A stretch of 58,439 nt of DNA, taken from the NCBI GenBank assembly GCA_027483795.1, contig JAIXTT010000064.1, positions 1-58,439 of the forward strand. Direction: 5' to 3'. A program made the translations under genes and the position numbers. This document shows, in pieces, positions 50,072 to 58,439 of this stretch. The stretch is from Hyphomicrobiales bacterium (lineage in GTDB: Bacteria > Pseudomonadota > Alphaproteobacteria > Rhizobiales > Beijerinckiaceae). Positions within the stretch are counted from its first letter, which is position 1, and each line of letters starts with the position of its first letter. The notes under the pieces are model-generated. The model ran no database searches, was not told where the DNA came from, and saw only the letters and a program-made list of their open reading frames with translations.

Positions 50072-51390
50072 GCGGTCCTTGCCGGGCCGGCCGAGCGGTC
50101 GATCAGGATCGGTCCCGCGGCCGGCGGGGAAGGGGCGATCCGGTAGGCGGCCCGAAGAGCCGTCGCGGCGGCGTCCGCATCGGCTTCGGTCCGGGCATGA
50201 ACGAAGCCGATCGGCGCATCGGGTCCCGTTTCCTGCCCGACGCCGGCGAGCGCGGTCAAGCCGACGGCCGCATCGATCGGATCCTGCGGCCGGGTCCGGC
50301 CGCCGCCGAGCGCGACCACGATCATGCCGACGGCCCGCGTGTCGATGCGCTCGACGAAGCCGTAGGCCGCATGAACGGGCCGTCGGACGGGGGCCGCGGC
50401 AAGATGCGCCGCAGGTCTCTCGAGGAAATCGGCCGGGCCGCCGAGGCCCGCGACCATCCGGGCGAAACGCTCCGCCGCCGCGCCCGAATCGAAGGCGCGC
50501 TCGATCATCCTCGCGCTATCGTCCAAGTTCCGGGCGATTCCGCCGAGCACGAGCATTTCTGCACCGAGCGCGACGGTCACCGCAAGAAGCCGCGGATCGC
50601 GTCGCCTGCCCGAAAGGAAATCGACGGCGAGAGCGACTTCGACCGCATTGCCCGCGGCGGAGCCGAGCGGCCGGTCCATGTCCGTGATCAGCGCCGTCGT
50701 CGGCAGCCCCGCCTCGGCGGCGACCCCCGCGATGCTCTCGGCGAGCGCGCGTGACCCTTCGAGGGTCGGCATGAAGGCGCCGCTGCCGGACTTCACGTCC
50801 ATCACCAGCCCGTCGAGCCCGGCGGCGAGCTTCTTCGACAGGATCGAAGCGGTGATGAGCGGGACCGACTCCACGGTCGCGGTCACGTCGCGGATCGCAT
50901 AGAGGCGCTTGTCGGCCGGCGCGAGATCCGCCGTCTGGCCGATGATGGCGCAGCCCGTCTCCGCGACGACGCGGCGGAAGAGCCCCGTGTCGGGTTGCGC
51001 GACATAGCCGGGGATCGCTTCGAGCTTGTCGAGCGTCCCGCCCGTATGGCCGAGGCCGCGCCCCGAGATCATCGGGACGAAGCCGCCGCAGGCGGCGACC
51101 GCGGGCGCGAGCATCAGGCTGACCGTGTCGCCGACGCCGCCCGTGGAATGCTTGTCGAGCACGGGCCCCGGAAGGCTCCAGGCGAGGCTTTCGCCCGAGA
51201 GCGTCATTGCCCGCGTGAGCGCGGCGCATTCGGCCGAGGTCATGCCGCGGAAGAAGACGGCCATGGCGAAGGCCGCGGCCTGTCCTTCGGTGACGCGACC
51301 GTCCGTGAGACCCGCCACGAAGTCCGCGATCGCCGCGGGGTCGAGCGCGGCTCCGTCGCGTTTCGCGCGGATGACGTCCTGCGGGATCAA
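50068..51390 (-). CDS. deoA: Thymidine phosphorylase
   Basis: A 440-residue pyrimidine nucleoside phosphorylase. KHSTGGVGDTVSLMLAP is the phosphate-binding segment. SGRGLGHTGGTLDKLE, VMDVKSGSGAFM and AGNAVEVALAV follow. It splits thymidine or deoxyuridine to the base and deoxyribose-1-phosphate. It is 54 bp downstream of the purine nucleoside phosphorylase gene on the same strand. Confidence 0.95.
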   Translation of the reverse strand: MIPQDVIRAKRDGAALDPAAIADFVAGLTDGRVTEGQAAAFAMAVFFRGMTSAECAALTRAMTLSGESLAWSLPGPVLDKHSTGGVGDTVSLMLAPAVAACGGFVPMISGRGLGHTGGTLDKLEAIPGYVAQPDTGLFRRVVAETGCAIIGQTADLAPADKRLYAIRDVTATVESVPLITASILSKKLAAGLDGLVMDVKSGSGAFMPTLEGSRALAESIAGVAAEAGLPTTALITDMDRPLGSAAGNAVEVALAVDFLSGRRRDPRLLAVTVALGAEMLVLGGIARNLDDSARMIERAFDSGAAAERFARMVAGLGGPADFLERPAAHLAAAPVRRPVHAAYGFVERIDTRAVGMIVVALGGGRTRPQDPIDAAVGLTALAGVGQETGPDAPIGFVHARTEADADAAATALRAAYRIAPSPPAAGPILIDRSAGPARTA

Positions 51391-51444
51391 TCGCCGCTCC
51401 GCCGATCGTGTCCCATCGATCGGGGGGTCCGATCCCGCACCCGG

Positions 51445-52260
51445 TCAGACGGCATCACCGAGCCCCCGGAAGAAGCATGTGATCAGGCGGCGGAAGGAGA
51501 GCGCGCGGTCGCCGGCGAGACGCATCATCGCCTCCTGCGTCGGATGGGCGTCGTCGATTCCCGCCGCGTAGTTCGTCACCACCGCGATCGCCCCGACATC
51601 CATGCCGAGACGACGCGCGATGACGGTCTCCGGCGCCACCGCCATGCCGACGAGATCCGCTCCGAGCAGTTTCGCCGCCCGCGTTTCGGCGGGCGTCTCC
51701 GAGCTCGGACCGGGACGGAACATGTAGGTCGCTTCCGCGACCCTGACGCTCGCATCGCTCGCGGCCTTTCTGAGCCGGGCGCGGAGTTTCGGACCATAGG
51801 CGGCCGCCATGTTCACGAACCGGCCGTCCTCGCCGTCGCCGACGAGGGGATCGAGGCCCGTGAGATTGATGTGATCGCGGATGATGCACAATTGGCCCGG
51901 CGGAACGTCCCTGTTCACCGAACCCGCCGACGTCGTCTGAAGAAGGGTTTCGACCCCCAGCGCCGCCATCAGTTCGAAGGCCCCGCGCATGGCCGCCGGA
52001 TCGCCCGTCTCGTGATACGGGCTGCGGCCCGTCAGCATGAGCGCCGGAAAGCCCTCGATGGTTCCTCCGACCAGATCATTGAAGGCCGGAGGTCGATTGC
52101 TGCCCGAGAATCCCGGAATTTCCGCATGCGGAACGGCGACGTCGTCGCGCAGAAGCTCTCTGATCGACGAAAGTCCGGTGTCGAGCACGAGCCCGTAACG
52201 ATATCGGGCGCTCAAACCGCGATTTCGAATGAATTGAGCATTCGCAACGGTTTTGTTCAT
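51445..52260 (-). CDS. Purine nucleoside phosphorylase (trimeric PNP/MTAP superfamily)
   Basis: 271 residues. TGRSPYHETGD, LLQTTSAGSVNRDVPPGQL, FRPGPSSETPAETRAAKLLGADLVGMA and VVTNYAAG are the active-site blocks of the trimeric family. It converts (deoxy)guanosine or inosine to base and sugar phosphate. ATG at 52260 overlaps the cdd stop in TGATG; an in-frame TTG one codon earlier is possible. Confidence 0.93.
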   Translation of the reverse strand: MNKTVANAQFIRNRGLSARYRYGLVLDTGLSSIRELLRDDVAVPHAEIPGFSGSNRPPAFNDLVGGTIEGFPALMLTGRSPYHETGDPAAMRGAFELMAALGVETLLQTTSAGSVNRDVPPGQLCIIRDHINLTGLDPLVGDGEDGRFVNMAAAYGPKLRARLRKAASDASVRVAEATYMFRPGPSSETPAETRAAKLLGADLVGMAVAPETVIARRLGMDVGAIAVVTNYAAGIDDAHPTQEAMMRLAGDRALSFRRLITCFFRGLGDAV

Positions 52261-52697
52261 CAATCGACTTCGTTCGAGGCGGCCGCTTGTCGGTGGAGTG
52301 AAAAGGGCGAGGGCAGCAATGACTTCACCGTCGATCGGTAAGAATCATCCGAATCGTTTCCGAAACAGTAAACGGGAGCGTCGTCCGCAACGAATTCGAC
52401 GATTCTTTGACGACAGGCGCCGCAGGGCATGCAGGGATCCGGGCCGGAGCCCGCGACGGCGATCGCCGTGATCCTGCGGTCGCCCGCCGCGACCATGGCG
52501 GCGATCGCGCCCGCTTCCGCGCAGGTCCCCACCGGATAGGCCGCGTTTTCGACATTGCAGCCGACATGGATATGGCCCGATTCCCCGCGAATCGCAGCTC
52601 CGACACGAAACCGGGAATAAGGCGCATGGGCCTGCGCGCGGGCCGCAGCGGCCGCCCGAAACAAGGCTTCGATCTCCCGGTCCGTCTCGTTCGACAT
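52260..52697 (-). CDS. cdd: Cytidine deaminase
   Basis: 145 residues, homotetrameric zinc type. The zinc site is Cys in GTCAEAGAI (with the catalytic Glu) and two Cys in [17 protein letters not shown] is the substrate block. It deaminates cytidine and deoxycytidine. It is first in the cdd-PNP-deoA-reductase operon. The start at 52697 precedes [10 protein letters not shown]. Confidence 0.93.
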   Translation of the reverse strand: MSNETDREIEALFRAAAAARAQAHAPYSRFRVGAAIRGESGHIHVGCNVENAAYPVGTCAEAGAIAAMVAAGDRRITAIAVAGSGPDPCMPCGACRQRIVEFVADDAPVYCFGNDSDDSYRSTVKSLLPSPFSLHRQAAASNEVD

Positions 52698-52783
52698 CCG
52701 ACCGCGTCCGCCCGCACTTGACCGCGGCTCGAATGTGCCGCGCAATGGTGCGGTTGTCGATGGATACCGCAGGACATCGGACG

Positions 52784-53611
52784 ATGCGGATGCGTCTCGA
52801 CCTCGCCTTGCTCTTCATGGCGGTCCTCTGCGGAGGACTTCTTCCGGCCGTCTCGCCGGCCGCGGCGAAGGGCGGTTCGGTGCCGGTCGACGTCGAGCTG
52901 GTGCTCGCCGTCGACGTCTCCTTCTCCATGGATCCCGAGGAACAACGGCTTCAGCGCGAGGGCTATTTCGAGGCCCTGCGCTCGCCCTTCGTGCTGGAGG
53001 CGATCCGGCGCGGCATCAACGGTCGGATCGCCGTCGCCTATGTGGAATGGGCCGGGAGCCCGAGTCAGGAGATCGTCGCCGACTGGCATGTGATCGAGGA
53101 TCGGGCGGACGTCGAGCGTTTCATCGCGGTGATCCAGGCGAAGCCGCCGAAGCGGCTGTCCCGGACCTCGATCTCGGGAGCGATCGACTTCGCGACGAAG
53201 ATGATCCTCGAAAACGACTTCGACGGTCTGCGGCAGGTGATCGACGTCTCCGGCGACGGCACGAACAATCAGGGCCGCATCGTCACCGTCGCGCGCGACG
53301 ACGCGGTGGCGCAGGGCATCACGATCAACGGTCTGCCCATCCTGCTCAACAAGAACCCGTCGACCTACCGGGACATCGACGATCTCGACGTGTACTTCAC
53401 CGATTGTGTCATCGGCGGGCCGGGCGCCTTCATGGTGCCGATCCGCGAGCGGTCGCAATTCGCGGACGCGACCCGGACCAAGTTGATCCTCGAAATCTCC
53501 GGCCTCACGGTCCCGCGGGACGTTTCCCTGATCATCCCGGCGCAAGCCAAGGAACCCAGGGTATCCTGCACGATCGGCGAGCGGCTTTGGCAGGAGCGCT
53601 GGGGCAATTGA
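52784..53611 (+). CDS. DUF1194 (von Willebrand A-like) secreted protein
   Basis: 275 residues. A signal peptide (to about SPAAAKG) is followed by a vWA fold. The metal-ion site DxSxS is in [11 protein letters not shown], and [14 protein letters not shown] and the C-terminal [14 protein letters not shown] follow. The family is common in Hyphomicrobiales; its function is unknown to me, perhaps protein binding in the periplasm. Several ATG codons lie near the start; 52784 follows AGGA. Its stop overlaps the mgsA start. Confidence 0.83.
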   Translation: MRMRLDLALLFMAVLCGGLLPAVSPAAAKGGSVPVDVELVLAVDVSFSMDPEEQRLQREGYFEALRSPFVLEAIRRGINGRIAVAYVEWAGSPSQEIVADWHVIEDRADVERFIAVIQAKPPKRLSRTSISGAIDFATKMILENDFDGLRQVIDVSGDGTNNQGRIVTVARDDAVAQGITINGLPILLNKNPSTYRDIDDLDVYFTDCVIGGPGAFMVPIRERSQFADATRTKLILEISGLTVPRDVSLIIPAQAKEPRVSCTIGERLWQERWGN

Positions 53612-53994
53612 CGGGACGTTTTCGGCTCGCGCTCATCGCGCACGACAAGATGAAGGACGCGATGGTGGATTGGGCCGCGCGTCACGAGGACGCCCTGTCG
53701 CGCTGCGACATCCAGGCCACCGGCACGACGGGCGGGCGCATTCTCGAACGCTTGCCGGCGCTTCGGATCACGCGGCTCAAAAGCGGCCCCATGGGCGGCG
53801 ACCAGCAGATCGGAGCCATGATCGCGGAGGGGAAGATCGACGGCCTCGTCTTCTTCGTCGATCCGCTCTCGCCCCATCCGCACGACGTGGACGTGAAGGC
53901 GCTGACCCGGCTCGCGCTCGTCTACGACATTCCGATGGCCTGCAATCCGTCGACGGCCGATCTCGTCGTCGCGGGCTATGCCGCGAAGCGCTGA
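53608..53994 (+). CDS. mgsA: Methylglyoxal synthase
   Basis: 128 residues. It turns dihydroxyacetone phosphate into methylglyoxal and phosphate. HDKMK (12-16), GTTGGRI (39-45), GGDQQIGA with Asp65, FVDP with Asp85, and HPHDVD with His92 match the catalytic set. The start is TTG within the TTGA overlap with the DUF1194 stop; the next ATG would remove the HDK active-site segment, so the rare start is required. It converges with hrpB with no gap. Confidence 0.92.
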   Translation: MTGRFRLALIAHDKMKDAMVDWAARHEDALSRCDIQATGTTGGRILERLPALRITRLKSGPMGGDQQIGAMIAEGKIDGLVFFVDPLSPHPHDVDVKALTRLALVYDIPMACNPSTADLVVAGYAAKR

Positions 53995-56463
53995 TCAGGT
54001 TCCGCGCGGCTTCGCCCGTGCGGTCGGCGCCGCGTTCGCCGGGTCGTCCGGCCAAGGATGCTTCGGATAGCGACCCTTCATTTCCGCCTTCACCGCCGCC
54101 CATGACCCCGACCAGAAGCCGGGAAGATCCTTGGTGATCTGGATCGGCCGATGCGCGGGCGAGAGCAGATGCAGGACGAGCGGGAGCCGGCCGCCCGCGA
54201 CGGCGGGGTGGGCCTTCAGCCCGAACAGTTCCTGCACGCGGATCGCCAGCACGGGGCCTTCCTCCGCCTCGTAGTCGATCGGGTGGCGGTTTCCGGTGGG
54301 CGCCTCGAAATGCGTCGGGGCTTCCGCCTCGATCCGCCGGAGGGCGGCGTAGTCGAGCATGGCCCTCATGGCCGAATCGAGCGCGTCTCCGCCGATCTGT
54401 CCGAGCGAGGACAGGCCGTGCAGATGGGGGGCGAGCCAGTCCTCGGCCGTCTTCGCCAACTCTTCGTCCGAAAGATCCGGCCAGTTTGTCGGATCAGCGC
54501 GTCGGAGGAAGAGGACGCGGTCGCGCCATTGGGCGAGCCCCTTGCTCCAGGGCAGCCGGTCGATGCCGAGCGATGCGATGCCGCGGGCGAGCGCGCGGGC
54601 GGCCTCCTCGGTCGCCGGGACCGGGAGCGTGCGCTCGTCGAGCACGATCGCGCCGAGGCGGCGGACCCGGCGGGCGCGGAGCGCAGCCGCATTGCGGTCG
54701 AAGGAGAGTTCGTCGGCCTCGCGGACATGGGAGCCGAACTCGTCCTCGATCTCCTCGCGGGAAAGAGGCGCGGCGAGAAGGATGCGGGCGTTGCCCGCGG
54801 TTCCCGCGATCTCGGCCACGGCGAGGAAGGGCTCCCGGGCGAGGGCCTCATGGGCTTCGACGGAGGCCCCGCGGCCGTTCGCCATGACGAAGGCCCCGGT
54901 CGCGCCGCGGGCCTTGGCGACCCGGTCGGGGAAGGCGAGGGCGAGGACTGCGCCGGCGCGGTCGGAGGCGACGGGAGGCGCGTCCTTCGCGACCATCGCG
55001 GCCCAGCCGCGGGCCATGCGGCGCATGTCCTCCGACCGGCCGCCACGCTCGCGGCGGAAGGCGTCGATGCGATGCCCGAGATGCGTGCCGGTTCCCCCGA
55101 GCCCGCGCTCGGTGACGACCGCGGCGATTTCGGCGGCGAGCGAGGCTTCGCCCCGGCGGCCGGCTTCCACGACCATGCGGGCGAGGCGCGGCGGCAGAGG
55201 CAGGTCACGGACCGCGCGGCCCCGTTCGGTGATGCGGCCCGCTTCGTCCAAGGCGTCGAGATCGGCGAGGAGCTTGCGCGCTTCGGTGACGGCGGGGCCG
55301 GGAGGCGGATCGAGGAAGCGCAGCGTCGCGGGGTCGGAGACGCCCCAGGCGGCGCAGTCGAGGAGCAGGCCCGAGAGGTCGGCGGAATGGATTTCGGGCC
55401 GGGCGAAGGCTTCGAGCGCGCCGTCGGCCGCCTCCTCCCAGAGCCTGAAGCAGACGCCGGGCTCGGTACGGCCCGCGCGGCCGCGGCGCTGGTCGGCCGC
55501 GGCGCGGGAGACGCGGACCGTTTCGAGCCGGGTGAGGCCGAGATCGGGCTCGAAGCGGGGGACGCGGGCGAGGCCGGAATCGACGACGACGCGCACGCCT
55601 TCGATGGTCAGCGAGGTCTCCGCAATGGAGGTGGCGAGCACGATCTTCCGGAGCCCGGGGGGCGCGGGCCGTACGGCCTCGTCCTGCGCGCCTTGGTCCA
55701 TCGCGCCGTAGAGGGGGGCGATCAGAACGGCCGGATCCTTCACCGTGTCCCGAAGCAGGGTTTCGGTGCGGCGGATCTCGCTTTGGCCCGGGAGGAAGAC
55801 GAGGACGGAGCCCGTCTCCTCGCGCAGCGCGCGGCGGACGGCGTCTGCGACCTGATCCTCGATGCGGCGCGACGGGTCGCGGGGCAGGCGTTGCGGCTCG
55901 ACGGGGAAGGCGCGGCCTTCGCTCTCGATCACGGGGGCGTCCCCGAGAAGGGAGGCGACGCGCGCGCCGTCGAGCGTGGCCGACATTACGAGAAGGCGCA
56001 GATCCTCGCGCAGGCCGGTCTGCGCGTCGAGCGCCAGCGCCAGGCCGAGATCGGCATCGAGCGAACGTTCGTGGAATTCGTCGAAGAACACGGCGGCGAT
56101 GCCGGAGAGTTCCGGATCGTCGAGGATCATCCGGGTGAAGACGCCTTCGGTCACGACCTCGATGCGCGTTTTCGGGCCGATCCTGGAGCCGAGGCGGACC
56201 CGCAGGCCCACGGTGTCGCCGACCCTCTCGTCGAGCGTCTTCGCCATCCGCTCGGCCGCCCCTCGGGCGGCGAGGCGGCGAGGTTCGAGGACGAGGAGCT
56301 TTTTTCCGGCCGTCCACGGCTCGTCGAGCAGCGCGAGGGGCACGCGCGTCGTCTTGCCCGCGCCGGGCGGGGCGACGAGAACCGCGTTCGGGCGCTCGCG
56401 CAGGGCTGCGGCGAGAGGCTCGAGGACGACGTCGATCGGCAGCGGGGCGTCGAAGGCGCGCAT
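53995..56463 (-). CDS. hrpB: ATP-dependent helicase HrpB
   Basis: An 822-residue DEAH-type helicase. Walker A is in APPGAGKTTRVPLALL, the DExH box is FFDEFHERS and motif III is VMSATLDG. Motif VI is QRRGRAGRTEPGVCFRLW. The long C-terminal HrpB-specific region ends with LPLVLHLLSPAHRPIQITKDLPGFW and RYPKHPWP. Length and order fit HrpB, an RNA or nucleic-acid helicase of unclear role. The ATG at 56463 is the most likely start. Confidence 0.95.
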   Translation of the reverse strand: MRAFDAPLPIDVVLEPLAAALRERPNAVLVAPPGAGKTTRVPLALLDEPWTAGKKLLVLEPRRLAARGAAERMAKTLDERVGDTVGLRVRLGSRIGPKTRIEVVTEGVFTRMILDDPELSGIAAVFFDEFHERSLDADLGLALALDAQTGLREDLRLLVMSATLDGARVASLLGDAPVIESEGRAFPVEPQRLPRDPSRRIEDQVADAVRRALREETGSVLVFLPGQSEIRRTETLLRDTVKDPAVLIAPLYGAMDQGAQDEAVRPAPPGLRKIVLATSIAETSLTIEGVRVVVDSGLARVPRFEPDLGLTRLETVRVSRAAADQRRGRAGRTEPGVCFRLWEEAADGALEAFARPEIHSADLSGLLLDCAAWGVSDPATLRFLDPPPGPAVTEARKLLADLDALDEAGRITERGRAVRDLPLPPRLARMVVEAGRRGEASLAAEIAAVVTERGLGGTGTHLGHRIDAFRRERGGRSEDMRRMARGWAAMVAKDAPPVASDRAGAVLALAFPDRVAKARGATGAFVMANGRGASVEAHEALAREPFLAVAEIAGTAGNARILLAAPLSREEIEDEFGSHVREADELSFDRNAAALRARRVRRLGAIVLDERTLPVPATEEAARALARGIASLGIDRLPWSKGLAQWRDRVLFLRRADPTNWPDLSDEELAKTAEDWLAPHLHGLSSLGQIGGDALDSAMRAMLDYAALRRIEAEAPTHFEAPTGNRHPIDYEAEEGPVLAIRVQELFGLKAHPAVAGGRLPLVLHLLSPAHRPIQITKDLPGFWSGSWAAVKAEMKGRYPKHPWPDDPANAAPTARAKPRGT

Positions 56464-56542
56464 GGCCGCGGTCTTGCCGCAAGGCGGGGCGGGGGGCAAG
56501 GGCGGGGCGGCGTCCTGAGGAAATGCGGCCGACGTTCCGGCC

Positions 56543-58439
56543 TCAACCCCCGACGTTGTAGGCCGCCAGCGCCGCCATGTTGACGATGTCGGCGTCCTTC
56601 GCGCCCAGCGGCACGATCTGGACCGGCTTGTCGAGACCCACCAGAAGCGGGCCGATCACCGTCGAGCCGCCCAATTCCTGCAGCATCTTGGTCGAGATCG
56701 ACGCCGAATGCAGCGCGGGCATCACCAGCACGTTCGCCGTGTCGGAGAGACGGCAGAACGGATACTGCTGGAGCAGCTCCTTGTTCAGCGCTACGTCGGC
56801 CGACATTTCGCCGTCATATTCGAAGTCGACGCGCATGGAGTCGAGGATGCGGACCGCCTCGACCACCTTGGCGGACCGCTCGCCCGGAGGATGGCCGAAG
56901 GTGGCGAAGGCGAGCATCGCGACGCGGGGCTCATAGCCCAGACGACGGGAGACGCCCGCGGCCTCGATGGCGATCTGCGCGAGCTCATCGGCCGTCGGCA
57001 TTTCGGTGATCGCGGTGTCGGCCACAAGCACCGTGCGGCTGCGGGCCAGCACGAGCGAACAGCCGATCAGGCGGTGTCCCGGCTTCGGGTCGATGACGCG
57101 GCGGACTTCCTCCAGCGCGATCGAATAGTTGCGGGTGACGCCCGTGACCATCGCGTCCGCATCGCCCATGGCGACCATGGCCGCCCCGAAATGGTTGCGG
57201 TCCTGATTGATCAGGCGCTGGCAGTCGCGGAACAGATAGCCCTTCCGCTGAAGGCGTTCGTAGAGATATTGCGCATAGGCCGCGTTGCGATGGGAGAGCC
57301 GGGCGTTGTGGATCTCGACGTCGCGGCCTTCGAGATCGATGCCTGCAAAGGTCGCGGTCTCGTAGATCCGATCTTCGCGGCCGACGAGGATCGCCGTGCC
57401 GAGGCCCTGATTGGCGAAGGACACGGCGGCGCGGATGACCTGTTCCTCCTCGCCCTCGGCGAAGACGACGCGCTTGGGTTGGCGACGGACGCGCTCGACC
57501 GTGCGCTGCAGCGCGCCGGCGACCGGGTCGCGCCTCGCGGAGAGCTGGGCCTTGTAGGCGTCCATGTCGACGATGGGCTTGCGGGCGACGCCCGTCTCCA
57601 TGGCGGCCTTCGCCACCGCGGGCGGCAGCGTGTGGATGAGGCGCGGATCGAAGGGGACGGGGATGATGTAGTCGCGGCCGAAGCGCGGACGGCCGCCCTG
57701 ATAGGCGGCGGCGACCTCGTCGGGCACGTCCTCACGGGCGAGTTCGGCGAGCGCATAGGCCGCGGCGATCTTCATCTCCATGTTGATCGTCGTCGCCCGC
57801 ACGTCGAGCGCGCCGCGGAAGATGAAGGGGAAGCCGAGGACGTTGTTGACCTGGTTCGGATAGTCCGACCGTCCCGTCGCGATGATCACGTCGTCGCGGA
57901 CGGCATGCGCCTCCTCCGGCGTGATTTCCGGATCCGGGTTCGCCATGGCGAAGATGATCGGGTTCGGCGCCATGGAGCGGACCATGTCGGCCGAAACCGC
58001 GCCCTTCGCCGAGAGGCCGAAGAACACGTCGGCGTTCTTCATCGCGTCTTCCAGCGTCCGGGCGCTCGTGATCGTGGCATGCGCCGACTTCCACTGGTTC
58101 ATGCCTTCGGTGCGGCCCTGATAGACCACGCCCTTGGTGTCGCAGAGGATGACGTTCTCGGCCGCGAAGCCCATCGCCTTGATCAGTTCGAGGCAGGCGA
58201 TGCCCGCCGCTCCCGCGCCGTTGCAGACGAGCTTGGTCGTCTTGATGTCGCGGCCCGTCAACAGCATCGCGTTCATGATGCCGGCGGCGGCGATGATCGC
58301 CGTGCCGTGCTGGTCGTCATGGAACACCGGAATGTCCATGAGCTCGCGCAGCCGCTCCTCGATGATGAAGCACTCGGGAGCCTTGATGTCCTCGAGATTG
58401 ATGCCGCCGAAGGAGGGTCCGAGATAACGCACGGAGTTG
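56543..58439 (-). CDS. maeB: NADP-dependent malic enzyme with phosphotransacetylase-like domain (5' truncated)
   Basis: At least 631 residues; about 130 N-terminal residues lie past the window edge. It decarboxylates malate to pyruvate. The malic part has GINLEDIKAPECF, FHDDQHGTAI, the NADP loop VCNGAGAAGIACLEL and MANPDPEITPEEA. From about residue 325 of the visible part a Pta-like domain follows (RVVFAEGEEEQVIRAA, FGAAMVAMGDADAMVTG), which binds acetyl-CoA as a regulator in known MaeB proteins. It fits a metabolism that returns C4 acids to pyruvate. It lies 79 bp upstream of hrpB on the same strand. Confidence 0.96.
   Translation of the reverse strand, partial: NSVRYLGPSFGGINLEDIKAPECFIIEERLRELMDIPVFHDDQHGTAIIAAAGIMNAMLLTGRDIKTTKLVCNGAGAAGIACLELIKAMGFAAENVILCDTKGVVYQGRTEGMNQWKSAHATITSARTLEDAMKNADVFFGLSAKGAVSADMVRSMAPNPIIFAMANPDPEITPEEAHAVRDDVIIATGRSDYPNQVNNVLGFPFIFRGALDVRATTINMEMKIAAAYALAELAREDVPDEVAAAYQGGRPRFGRDYIIPVPFDPRLIHTLPPAVAKAAMETGVARKPIVDMDAYKAQLSARRDPVAGALQRTVERVRRQPKRVVFAEGEEEQVIRAAVSFANQGLGTAILVGREDRIYETATFAGIDLEGRDVEIHNARLSHRNAAYAQYLYERLQRKGYLFRDCQRLINQDRNHFGAAMVAMGDADAMVTGVTRNYSIALEEVRRVIDPKPGHRLIGCSLVLARSRTVLVADTAITEMPTADELAQIAIEAAGVSRRLGYEPRVAMLAFATFGHPPGERSAKVVEAVRILDSMRVDFEYDGEMSADVALNKELLQQYPFCRLSDTANVLVMPALHSASISTKMLQELGGSTVIGPLLVGLDKPVQIVPLGAKDADIVNMAALAAYNVGG

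Noticed and set aside
54151..56583. An 810-codon plus-strand frame across hrpB
   Set aside because: Antisense to a complete helicase gene; composition typical of a shadow frame.

Overview
The window is GC-rich chromosomal core DNA from an alphaproteobacterium, most likely of the order Hyphomicrobiales (Rhizobiales). The basis is gene content and order: hemE, a DUF299 kinase/phosphorylase and maf-aroE-coaE-dnaQ on one side; rho, mnmE, mnmG, rsmG, parA and parB on the other; DUF2125 next to a prephenate dehydrogenase; DUF1194; and an ethylmalonyl-CoA-pathway-type acyl-CoA dehydrogenase. I found no rRNA, tRNA, insertion sequence, prophage or CRISPR array. Both window edges cut genes: ffh on the left and maeB on the right.

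Layout. 0-6.5 kb: ffh end, rpsP, a cold-shock gene, a short 'core' MetE, a DMT exporter, methylsuccinyl-CoA dehydrogenase and small envelope proteins. 6.5-10 kb: leuD, a lytic transglycosylase and leuB. 10-13.7 kb: a protein of unknown function, a 522-bp gap holding a decayed triplicated repeat, a CitE-family malyl-CoA enzyme, DUF429 and a beta-carbonic anhydrase. 13.8-16.7 kb: chorismate mutase-hisC-tyrC, a phenylalanine/tyrosine operon. 16.7-20.6 kb: DUF2125, ChaC-like, ubiquinone hydroxylase and tesB. 20.6-22.7 kb: glnK-amtB with a sigma-54-like promoter, an upstream palindrome and two terminators. 22.8-29.4 kb: ftsK, lolA, xthA, a degenerate response regulator with a cyclic-nucleotide-binding partner, an L,D-transpeptidase-like protein and a PLP homeostasis protein. 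29.5-33.7 kb: leuS-lptE-holA.

33.7-46.3 kb is the replication and segregation centre. On the left, parB, parA, rsmG, mnmG, mnmE, rho, hemJ and hemE all run leftward. On the right, the DUF299 gene, maf, aroE, coaE and dnaQ all run rightward. Between them is a 378-bp gap with DnaA-box-like 9-mers, an AT-rich stretch and a CtrA-like half-site pair. This is the predicted chromosomal origin, at the hemE-flanking position known from Caulobacter and Rickettsia. Three parS or parS-like sites lie 4.3-6.3 kb to its left, one of them inside the rsmG coding sequence. 46.3-58.4 kb: gpmA, dapB, a MarR-like/NlpC-P60 pair, a cdd-PNP-deoA-hydroxyacid dehydrogenase operon, DUF1194-mgsA, hrpB and maeB.

The most rewarding items are the predicted oriC with its parS cluster, the decayed 155-bp tandem repeat, the phospho-site-less response regulator, the core MetE without an apparent partner, and the two ethylmalonyl-CoA/malyl-CoA genes. 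No obviously new multi-gene system was found; most of the window is housekeeping.
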